DNA from: DASXVX01 sp036504075 | GTDB lineage: Bacteria; Bacillota; Sulfobacillia; Symbiobacteriales; Symbiobacteriaceae | DNA: 64,000 nucleotides | Assembly: GCA_036504075.1 (NCBI GenBank) | Contig: DASXVX010000041.1 | Span: forward strand, 31,770-95,769 | Direction: 5' to 3' | Shown: positions 37,501-43,761 of the stretch, one piece after another | How positions within the stretch are numbered: position 1 is the first letter of the stretch | Layout of the letters: each line of letters starts with the position of its first letter | Notes under the pieces: generated by a model | What the model saw: the letters and a program-made list of their open reading frames with translations, nothing else | The model's database searches: none | Told to the model about the DNA's origin: nothing | Made by a program: the position numbers and the translations under genes

Positions 37501-40307
37501 CCTATACGTACGACAAGGCCGGGCAGGTCTTGTCGGCCAACGACGGAACGGCTGCCGGGGTTACGCAGTGGGAATACAATGCGGTTGGCAATACGACCAA
37601 ACTGACCGACCCGGACGGCGGCGTCACGACCTCGGCCTACGATGCCCGGGGCCATCTCACCAGCCTCACCCGGGCCAGCGGAACGGCTCTGGCCGGCACG
37701 ACGGCCTACACCCGGGACGTCATGGGCCGGCTGACGGCGGTCACCGACCCGCGGGGCAACGTGATCCGGTACGAGTACGACGCCAATGGCAACCAGACCA
37801 AGGCGACCGATCCCAACGGCAACGTCACACAATTTGTCTACGATGCCATGAACCGCTCGACGTCCGTGACCGATCCGCTGCTGCAGGTAACGACGACGGA
37901 TTACGATGCGGTGGGTCACCGGACTCGTGTCACCCTGCCCAATCAGTCCGTCTGGTTGTACACCTACAACGAACGCGGGCAGTTGCTGAGCGTCACCGAG
38001 CCCACCGGCACGGTCACCACCCAGACCTACGACACGGCGGGGCGGCTGCTGTCCGTGACCGACGGAAACGGCCACACGACCACATACGGGTACGACTCCC
38101 TTGGCAACGTCGCCACGGAGCGAGACCCACTGAACGGCATGACCCGGTATACGTACGACGGCAACGGCAACGTGATCAAGATGCAGGACCCGAAGGGCAG
38201 CGTGATCACCTACAGCTATGACGGCCTGGACCGGCTCGCCGGGACCCAGGAACCCAGCCTGAGCCCGATCAGCTTCCAGTACGACGGGAACGGGCGGCGT
38301 ACCGTCATGACGGATGGAACCGGCACCACGCAGTATGCGTACACGGCGGGCGGGCGGATCAGCAGCAAGACCATGGGCGGGAAGAGCGTCGGCTACACCT
38401 ACGACGCCGCCGGGCGCCTGGCGACCACCACCGACTACAGCGGCGCCGTCATCACCCGTACCTACGATGCCGCCAGCCGCCTGGTCCAGGTCCAGGATGG
38501 CCTGGAAGCGCCGATCGGCTATGCATACGACGCCGGGGGCCGCCGCTCCAGCCTGACGCTGCCGGGGGGCCTGGTGGTCACCTATGGCTATGACGCCAAT
38601 AACAAGGTGACCCAGGTCGTCAGCAGGCGGTCGGACAATACGGTAGTCAACCAGTTCACGTATGCATACGACAGTGTGGGCAACATCAGCAGCCGGACCG
38701 ACGGCAGTGGGACGACGGCGTATACCTATGACGGGGCCGGTCGGCTTGCCAGCTACCGGAAGCCGGATACCACCACGGCGAGCTACACCTACGACGGGGC
38801 GGGCAACCGGCTGACTGAGACGACGGTCGATCCCCTGCTTGCGACGAGCACGAAGAGTTACACGTACGATGCGGCTAACCGGATGCTGGGCATCAGCGGG
38901 GCGGCCACTGCAACTTACACCTACGATGCCAACGGCAACCTGATGAGCGACGGCGCCGACACGTACGGCTACGACGTGCTCAACCGGCTGACAAGCATCA
39001 GTGGCGGGAACAGCGCCACCTACGCCTATGACGGCGACGGATACCGAGTCACGTCCGTCGAGGGCGGCGCCACCACCCGGTTCTACTGGGACGATGACCA
39101 GATCGGGCTGGAGACCAACGGCGCCGGCCAGATGATCGCCCGGAACCTGTACGGTCTGGAACGGATCGCCCGGATCCTGGGCCCCGGCTCCCCCGCATAC
39201 CAGCCCACCGGCAATAACCGGGGCTACTACCTGCATGATGCGCACGGCGACGTGAAGGCGATCGCCGATCCCAGCGGTGCGGTCATCGCCAACCTTGATT
39301 ACGACCCGTGGGGCAAGGTGACGGAGCAGACCGGCACGTTCGACAATCCGTACCGATCCGGGGGCGAGTACCAGGACGCGGGAACCGGACTGTACTACCT
39401 GCGGGCGCGGTTCTACGCCCCGGAACAGGCCCGGTTCCTGACCGAGGATACGTATGCCGGTGATCCCGGCGATCCGCTGAGCTTGAACCTGTATACGTAC
39501 GTGGTGAATAACCCGCTACGGTACACGGATCCGTCCGGTCACCTGCCGATCGGGCTCGACGGTAACCCGCTCAGCATGGATCCCTCACCGACGGAAGACT
39601 CGTTTGCGCCGGATTTGCGTATGAGCCCTGAGCTTGATTCCCGGAGCCAGCAGGCGCTGGACGACTTCAAGGACAACAGCGGCTCCGGTGACGCCGGTCC
39701 GACCAAGCCGCAGAACACGAACCCACAGAATCCGCCGTCACAAGCCAAACCGTGCACGGCAGGCAAGAAGAAGGACGACCCGTGCAAGCCCAAGAAGAAG
39801 CCTGACGACAAGAAGAAGAAGGGCCCGAAGAAGAAGGGCGTGTCGAAGGCTGAGGCTCAGAAGTTCATCGACGACATCAAGGCTGCTGCCCAGGAACTGC
39901 AGGCAAAGACCGGCATCCCCTGGGAGGCCATTGCAGCGCAGGCCGCTTTGGAGACCGGGTACGGGCAGAGCGTGACCCACGACATGAACAACGGGCGGGA
40001 CAGTCACAACCTGTTTAACATTAAGGGCTCAGGCCCTGCCGGGAGCGTAACTGCCCGAGTCCCTGAGTATGTGGGCGGGAAAAAGGTGTGGGAAATAGCC
40101 GACTTCAAGGCGTATAACGACGTCGGTGAATCGATGCCGGATTACCAGCGCTTCATCACGGGGCAGAAACGGTATACGGAAGCCATGAAGCACGCCGATG
40201 ATCCCGACCGGTACGTTGAAGAGCTGCAGAAGGCCGGCTACGCGACGGACCCGAACTATGCCAAGAAACTGAAATGGATCATGAAGCATTACTGCATGAA
40301 GAAGTGA
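31599..40307 (+). CDS. Giant RHS/YD-repeat surface protein with PPC repeats and C-terminal glucosaminidase domain
   Basis: A 2902-residue exported protein. Residues 1-35 are a signal peptide. About 45-1720 hold nine PPC-like beta repeats of about 186 residues, most with a cysteine pair such as CYYSWEFPC. About 1720-1920 are Ig/FN3-like (RTYQVTGLTAATAYYFKLRA). About 1925-2540 are YD repeats (FVYDADGNRIRMTDPNG). The RHS core is at 2543-2647 (YLHDAHGDVKAIADPSG, DPWGKVTE, YYLRARFYAPEQARFLTED, NPLRYTDPSG). A lysine-rich linker (about 2723-2747) leads to a FlgJ/LytG-type glucosaminidase domain with ALETGYGQS (Glu2785), NLFNIKG and YQRFITG. This is the plan of a polymorphic toxin of the WapA/RHS kind with a wall-degrading tip. 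No immunity gene is obvious next to it. Confidence 0.88.
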   Translation: MQKNAFKRLLSLIAVMVLVWNSLPGGLWQAETALAADGTSMASAYPFTPPGPLVSSITSLGYTWYSVNLAANRTFVISATYKTRIDLYNAGNTQVASCYYSWDYPCRYAPTTAGTYYIKVSGTAYTSTTLTSEDGSSFASAYVEGNMVGRTIPANDSALYKVEMEAGQPYVLDATGPAAAAGFTVYNSGQTQVASGTAATLNFTPGASGTYYVRLNTGASSGSYVLNAAAAHTPPGPQTNTFSSYGSLWYRLDLAASRTIIVSATNKTKIEFYNGAGTQAVSCYYSWEFPCLYAPTTAGAYYVKVSGTANSSTTLTSEDGASFATAYVEGNFTSRKIPANASALYKVEMEAGQPYVLDATGPAAAAGFTVYDSAQTQVASGTAPTLNFTPGVSGTYYVRLSTGASGGSYVLNAAAVHTPPGPQTNTFSSYGNLWYRLDLAASRTIIVSATNKTKIEFYNGAGTQAVSCYYSWEFPCLYAPTTAGAYYVKVSGTASSSTTLTSEDGASFATAYVEGNFTSRKIPANASALYKVEMEAGQPYVLDATGPGAAAGFTVYDGVQTQVASGTGATLNFTPNASGTYYVQLSTGASSGSYVLNAAVAYTPPGPQTSTFSSHGSLWYRLDLAASRTIKVSATNRSKIEFYNGANTQLVSCYYSWEFPCVYAPATAGTYYVKVSGTASSSTTLTSEDGASFVTAYVDANFAGRAIPANDSALYKVDLEVGQPYVLAATGPGAAAGFTVYDGVQTQVASGTGATLNFTPSASGTYYVRLSTGASSGSYVLNAAVAHTPPGPQTNTFSSLGNVWYRLELPASRTIKVSATNKSQIEFYNGAGTQVVRCYYSWEFPCLYSPTTAGTYYVKVSGTANSSTVLTSEDGASFATAYVDGNFVGRTIPANDSALYKLELEAGQPYVLAATGPGAVAGFAVYNSAQTQVAGGTGATLNFTPGASGTYYVRLNTGASSGSYVLNAAVAHTPPGPQTNIFSGLGNVWYRLELPASRTIKVSATNKSQIEFYNSAGTQVVRCYYSWEFPCLYSPTTAGTYYVKVSGTANSSTVLTSEDGVSFATAYVEGNFVGRTIPANDSSLYKVEMEEAQSYVLAATGPGAAAGFTVYDGAQAQVAGGTAATLNFTPGATGTYYVRLSTGASSGSYVLNAALVHTPPGPETNTFPSYGSLWYRLDLPASRTTVVSATNKSQMEFYNGAGTQAVRCYYSWEYPCVYAPTTAGTYYVKVSGTAGASTKFTSEDGLSFATAYHMAFGNGVASKSASIPANGSALFTVELAKGAVTLAASGPGTPVGLTVYDSAQAQVASGSGASLTFTAPAGGVYYVSLGAGTSNGSNTLTVTQPHTPPGPEARSITTAGYSWYQVNLTATNRTYTFSATGATRVDFYNSAGSYLTGCNYSSICNYVPTAAGTYYVKVSGAATAGTTLTSQDGASFAGAYVDGISVAKTIPGSDSGLYSMQLLAGKSYLLEASGASTPAGLTVYNSAQSQVASGTGTTLTYTPAAGGTYYVRLSAGTTTGSYTLKVSELYTAPGPQTSSISSQGYTWYRTNLSANSRTFRLTATGATKIEFYDGSGTYLTGCSSDNCGYLPATSATDYVKVSGTPNAASTLTSQDGSSSASAYALTFVGGVASQTNNAPARDALWYAATLRSGRTYSLSSSGASTPAGIAVYSPSNLKKSLASTTATTLSFTPPADGTYYVKLSSGTTAGYYTLNIQDPFVAELTMVPNAKVYGVVSVTGTAVSVTGAWELSYGSGTAPTSWTTLKTSYTGVSASVLYQWDTYTLANGLYTLKLVASGQSGLSETATVTVEVANNPLQLSGPTAATTATLDLAWQVSSTTGMSRFELYKSTSSGAGFGMYSSNKVADITDLSKRTYQVTGLTAATAYYFKLRAVYLDGHTEDSNEVAGATRPAAVPQTGATVEVTTFVYDADGNRIRMTDPNGNTTTYEYNAVSEVVASNQPDGSRIAYTYDKAGQVLSANDGTAAGVTQWEYNAVGNTTKLTDPDGGVTTSAYDARGHLTSLTRASGTALAGTTAYTRDVMGRLTAVTDPRGNVIRYEYDANGNQTKATDPNGNVTQFVYDAMNRSTSVTDPLLQVTTTDYDAVGHRTRVTLPNQSVWLYTYNERGQLLSVTEPTGTVTTQTYDTAGRLLSVTDGNGHTTTYGYDSLGNVATERDPLNGMTRYTYDGNGNVIKMQDPKGSVITYSYDGLDRLAGTQEPSLSPISFQYDGNGRRTVMTDGTGTTQYAYTAGGRISSKTMGGKSVGYTYDAAGRLATTTDYSGAVITRTYDAASRLVQVQDGLEAPIGYAYDAGGRRSSLTLPGGLVVTYGYDANNKVTQVVSRRSDNTVVNQFTYAYDSVGNISSRTDGSGTTAYTYDGAGRLASYRKPDTTTASYTYDGAGNRLTETTVDPLLATSTKSYTYDAANRMLGISGAATATYTYDANGNLMSDGADTYGYDVLNRLTSISGGNSATYAYDGDGYRVTSVEGGATTRFYWDDDQIGLETNGAGQMIARNLYGLERIARILGPGSPAYQPTGNNRGYYLHDAHGDVKAIADPSGAVIANLDYDPWGKVTEQTGTFDNPYRSGGEYQDAGTGLYYLRARFYAPEQARFLTEDTYAGDPGDPLSLNLYTYVVNNPLRYTDPSGHLPIGLDGNPLSMDPSPTEDSFAPDLRMSPELDSRSQQALDDFKDNSGSGDAGPTKPQNTNPQNPPSQAKPCTAGKKKDDPCKPKKKPDDKKKKGPKKKGVSKAEAQKFIDDIKAAAQELQAKTGIPWEAIAAQAALETGYGQSVTHDMNNGRDSHNLFNIKGSGPAGSVTARVPEYVGGKKVWEIADFKAYNDVGESMPDYQRFITGQKRYTEAMKHADDPDRYVEELQKAGYATDPNYAKKLKWIMKHYCMKK
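31735..36760 (+). repeat. Nine tandem ~558-bp coding repeats (PPC-like domains)
   Basis: Units begin near 31735, 32292, 32850, 33403, 33957, 34513, 35070, 35634 and 36187, each starting with a TPPGP or APGP peptide. Units 2-7 are nearly identical at the DNA level, units 1, 8 and 9 are more divergent, so the inner ones have been duplicated or homogenised recently. Cysteine pairs shrink from CYYSWEFPC to CNYSSIC and CSSDNC in the last two. Confidence 0.88.
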
Positions 40308-40331
40308 GGGGCTAGCCTCCACTGACGTGCT

Positions 40332-40382
40332 GCCGCCGCCACCGCCGCCGATTTTGGCGACGGTGGCGGCGGCTCCTTTTGA
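40332..40382 (+). terminator. Rho-independent terminator after the giant RHS gene
   Basis: Strong GC-rich stem GCCGCCGCCACCG / CGGTGGCGGCGGC with one mismatched pair and a six-base loop, followed by TCCTTTTG. Confidence 0.85.
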
Positions 40383-40432
40383 ACGGGAGGGCGGCCCCTA
40401 CCTTTGCACCGCCGCCAACGGGGAACCACTCG

Positions 40433-40630
40433 TCAGTCAGCTGCCACATTCGCCTGGGCGTTCCAGGCCGGGATGATTTCCTGCTCAAAGAGGTCGCGGA
40501 GACCGCTCCAGTTCTCCCGGCTCGTCGCGTAGAATAGCCGGCCATTATCCTTGGCCACCGCCTTCACCTTATCATAGCGCGGGTGCGAGCAATATGAGGT
40601 GATCACCACAACGATGTCCGCTCCGGCCAC
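40433..40630 (-). pseudogene. DUF2325-like protein, fragment
   Basis: About 65 codons reading AGADIVVVITSYCSHPRYDK, GRLFYATSRENWSGLRDL and ending LFEQEIIPAWNAQ. It covers only the C-terminal part of a DUF2325-like protein. It is closely related to the fragment at 24059-24325. The upstream half is replaced by another broken gene in a different frame. Confidence 0.6.
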
Positions 40631-40639
40631 AGCATCCCG

Positions 40640-41008
40640 GCATCGTTGGTGTGGTAGCCCTTCCCATCGATGGTGACCTGGAAGAACTTTTTCGGAGCCA
40701 CACGCACAAAGCCCTGAGTCGGCGTGCCGATCCAGCCCGCCTGGGCCAGATCCTTCAGCATGCCGGGGTTTGCTGCCAGCTTGGTCTGCGCATCAGCACT
40801 GAGGTGGTTGAAATAAGTGATGGTTGTCCGGATCGTGCACCTGATGCTGGTTGTCCGACATGACCATCGTAACTCGCGTGATCACCTGGTGATCGATGCG
40901 GGCGACCACACGTTGGTCAGAAATTGTGGAGACGGCCACAGCGCCGGCGACTGCACCGATGCCCAGTCCGAAGACCAGCGCCGGCAGCCAATGGAGTCCT
41001 GTTCGCAT
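40640..41008 (-). pseudogene. Frameshifted exported or membrane protein of unknown family
   Basis: Reading from an ATG at 41008 gives MRTGLHWLPALVFGLGIGAV (a membrane anchor or signal) and then a conserved-looking stretch up to about 40830, where the frame stops. In the next frame the continuation is ITYFNHLSADAQTKLAANPG, WIGTPTQGFVRVAPKKFFQV, TIDGKGYHTNDAGM, which looks like the missing second half. It then runs into the DUF2325 fragment. One indel near 40835 explains the break. Confidence 0.5.
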
Positions 41009-41218
41009 ATCTGCACCCCCGTGTTTCCCTTCGAAGATACGGTTATCAGCGACATTCGGCTAGTGGATTGCGGGAGAAGACCGTTCTGGCGATGGCAAAC
41101 AGGGTTTTCCCCATGGCCTGCTTGGGCCTATTTGGAAATTGAGGTCCACATCAGCTTGCTGGACCGGACGGAGTCGGGGAAGGTCTGACGCCAGAAAATC
41201 GGGGAAAAGATGATCACC

Positions 41219-41631
41219 CGGGTCCGGACGCTTTCGGCGGCTTTTGGAGAACGGAAGAAACCGTCGAAGGCGGCCCAACGGCTTTGAACGCTGTCCAAAA
41301 GCTTTGTACGATTCCCAACGATGTCCAACGATCGCAAAAACTCGCGAAAACAGACCGCAGCAACTGGAAAATGGCCCGCGCACACGGGGAAAGAAAACCC
41401 GCCGGAATAACGCCGGCGGGCTTTTGCAGTGCCTGCAAGGGGGCGGTTGCGGGTGGTAGGCATGTGAAGCAAATGTCAGGCGTGGTAGACAAAACGAAGG
41501 GTTTTGAAGCAAAACGAAGGCTTCCAACGCTTTTGAAAAGCTTTGAACGAAAGAAAACGATCGCGGAAACAATCCGAAGCAATAATTAGCGTTTGGACGA
41601 AATCGGTAAGGAGCGCCAGGCGGCGGTAAGC
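41219..41631. repeat. ~400-bp dispersed repeat, copy C
   Basis: The longest copy. It starts CGGGTCCGGACGCTTTCGG and ends GCGCCAGGCGGCGGTAAGC. It carries an extra ~20-base AACG-type unit in its first block compared with copy B. Unlike A and B, its right end does not run into an open gene on the minus strand: the shared tail frame meets a stop codon five codons upstream. It is the main content of the gap 41009-41824. Confidence 0.88.
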
Positions 41632-41684
41632 CGCCGATTTGCTTATCAGGCAACAAAGCCTGGCACGAAACGCCATCCGACACA

Positions 41685-41780
41685 GTCCTGGTCAGCCCCG
41701 CCCGGGGTCTGCCCATCGGGCAGGCGCTCTGCGCCCGGGCGCGACGAACGGCCCGGGGGCAAAGGCCCCCGGGCCGCTGC
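41685..41780. other. Cluster of four GC-rich hairpins
   Basis: In a row: CCCCGCCCGGGG, CTGCCC-ATC-GGGCAG, GCGCCCGGGCGC and CGGCCCGGGGGC-AAAG-GCCCCCGGGCCG. The last, on the minus strand, is followed by TTCGTCG and probably ends transcription of the exported-protein gene at 41825. No coding function is seen. Confidence 0.5.
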
Positions 41781-41824
41781 GGATTCGCTGCCGCCATGGC
41801 TCCGCTTCCAAGCGCTAGAACGCC

Positions 41825-43408
41825 TTACTGGCAGGTCGGGAACTTGAAGGAAGCGATGCGGGTGCTCCAGTTGAAGCTGCCGGTCGCCTTGAGGTACTCG
41901 GTGGTATACCAGAACGTGCAGTCATCCACCGGGTCAACGGTCATGCTGCTGTAGTCGCCCCACCGGCTCAGCCGGCTGATCTGCGAGCCGCCGCCGCTGA
42001 AGAGGTTGGTTTCAGCCTGGAGCGTGCCCAGCGGATCGGTGGGCACCCGACCGGTGTAGCGAATCGACGGATACATGGTGCTGCTGGAGACGCTGTACCC
42101 GACGGCCATATCGCCGACCTTATCCATGGCGATGCTGCCCATCCAGCGGTAGTTGGAGTCCGGGGCGTAGGTGCCCTGCTGGTAGACGACGGGAGTGCCA
42201 CTGGCCATGGTGCCGCCAGTGGGATTGCGCAGCTCGTACCAGCGGACGCCCACGGAAGTGCCCGCCGTCACCGAGTGGTTGACCACCAGCGCCTCGTGCC
42301 CATCGGCGAACGTGCGATAGGCCAGGCGATACATGAGCCGGTCGGCGAGCGAATCGAGCTTCGTCGTCTTGGTTCCGGATTGCGGGATGCAGGCGCCACC
42401 GCTGCATGCCGGGCTAAAGGCTGCCACGGGAATGTTGGTCGGCCCCGAGAAGGTCGAGTTCGCCGGGGTCGCCCAATCCACATGGAACTTCCAGAGATTG
42501 AGGGAGTTGGTGCCAAAGCTCATTGCGAAGTTTGGCGAGCCTGCCGGTGGTGCGATTGCGCCATCGAGGTCCGAAGGCAGCAGCCCGCCGTAGCTTGTGC
42601 TCAACTGGAAGCACTGCTGCGTGGCAGCGGCGCCGCTCAGCATGCTGGTCCGGTCATAGGCACAGACCCGGCCGCCGTTGAAGGTCACACCACCCTTGAA
42701 CATGTTAAACGTGATGTAGTATCCGTCCGGCCACACGCCCAGCTTGGGATAGTCCGGGAAATCGGTGTACTGGAACGCATAGCGGTTGTACGTGCCGGTA
42801 GCATCCGACGTCGTGGAAACGGCGACACACTGCAGGTACGGCGTCGTGGAGACCGAGAACTGGGTCATGATCCAGCGGTTTGCCGCCTTGTCGTACTGCA
42901 CGATGGGGTCGCCGTCGTTGTTCGTTTCGCATCCGCCGCCGAAGCCTGTCCAGAGGGTGTTGCCGGCCGCGGGTCCATAAACGAGAGCGCCCGTGGTCTT
43001 ATTAAAAACGGCAAAGGATTCATTCACCCACTGCACATACTGGGTGGCTCCCACCGCGCCATTCGTGTCGGGCGGCGCGGCATTTGGCGCGAACCCGTAA
43101 TCGCCATTGCCAACGCCGGCAATGTTCAATCCGGCGGTGGTGGCCACCAGCGGGCCGGCCGACGTCTGAAGGGCCCCGTCCGGCAGGCTGGATGGTGCGC
43201 CGTTGCTGGGGATTGGCCGGAAAGTCTTCTCGCGTGCAGTCTCCTTCGCGTTAATCGGGTTCATGCTGTGCAGGGGCGGTGAAACGTCCTGTCTGACTGC
43301 CGAACTGACTTCTGATCCGTTCTGTCCTGGACCTTGACCCGCCACAGGGGCGGCCGATACCAGGGAAACAGACAGCACAAACAGCAACGCCAAGGCTACC
43401 TTACGCAT
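41825..43408 (-). CDS. Large exported protein of unknown function, probable beta-propeller
   Basis: A 527-residue protein with a clear signal peptide (KVALALLFVLSVSLVSAAPVAG). The mature part has no recognised catalytic motif; aromatic and glycine-rich beta segments repeat: TQYVQWVNESFAVFNKTTGA, GDPIVQYDKAANRWIMTQFS, FPDYPKLGVWPDGYYITFN, WMGSIAMDKVGDMAVGYSVS. This resembles proteins of secreted beta-propeller architecture. Eight to nine cysteines could form disulfides. AAGGAG precedes the ATG at 43408. Its promoter is at 43452-43481. Together with the gene at 43762 and the RHS genes it belongs to a cell-surface island. Confidence 0.75.
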   Translation of the reverse strand: MRKVALALLFVLSVSLVSAAPVAGQGPGQNGSEVSSAVRQDVSPPLHSMNPINAKETAREKTFRPIPSNGAPSSLPDGALQTSAGPLVATTAGLNIAGVGNGDYGFAPNAAPPDTNGAVGATQYVQWVNESFAVFNKTTGALVYGPAAGNTLWTGFGGGCETNNDGDPIVQYDKAANRWIMTQFSVSTTPYLQCVAVSTTSDATGTYNRYAFQYTDFPDYPKLGVWPDGYYITFNMFKGGVTFNGGRVCAYDRTSMLSGAAATQQCFQLSTSYGGLLPSDLDGAIAPPAGSPNFAMSFGTNSLNLWKFHVDWATPANSTFSGPTNIPVAAFSPACSGGACIPQSGTKTTKLDSLADRLMYRLAYRTFADGHEALVVNHSVTAGTSVGVRWYELRNPTGGTMASGTPVVYQQGTYAPDSNYRWMGSIAMDKVGDMAVGYSVSSSTMYPSIRYTGRVPTDPLGTLQAETNLFSGGGSQISRLSRWGDYSSMTVDPVDDCTFWYTTEYLKATGSFNWSTRIASFKFPTCQ

Positions 43409-43451
43409 GATGCATCTCCTTATCGAGAACAAAGTATACGGGCCCAAAAGG

Positions 43452-43481
43452 ATCATAGTCCGAAAATACTATACTTGTCAA
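43452..43481 (-). promoter_or_regulatory. Promoter of the exported-protein gene
   Basis: On the minus strand TTGACA (43476-43481), an 18-base spacer and TATGAT (43452-43457), 43 bases before the start codon, in a notably AT-rich block. Confidence 0.7.
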
Positions 43482-43761
43482 TTATCTGATAGTAATTATT
43501 TTGTAAACACATTCTATCGATATTGTTAGAAATGCATGAGACGATGGACTGATATGGAAACCACAGTTGTTCCTTCAGCCGACGCAGGGCCGAAGGGGTG
43601 TCCGTGGCTGCAATGGCACGGGGGCAGGATGACCTGCCCCCGTGCTGATTGCTTCCCTGGCTCCAGGGAACGCACGCAGGAATGATGGTTGATAACTACA
43701 TTACTATCCGCCATATGTTATATTTAGTCATGGTTCAAATATTTTTCTGGGAGGAATCGAA
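43482..43761. other. Intergenic region between two divergent exported-protein genes
   Basis: Holds a perfect 13-base hairpin GCACGGGGGCAGG / CCTGCCCCCGTGC (43616-43645) without a T-run, and a possible plus-strand promoter beginning TTGATA at 43689 with CATATG 17 bases on. GGGAGG stands before the TTG start of the next gene. Confidence 0.45.

Noticed and set aside
36645..39245. An 866-codon open frame on the minus strand opposite the RHS gene
   Set aside because: Antisense to the YD repeats, regular repeat-derived composition and no start site.
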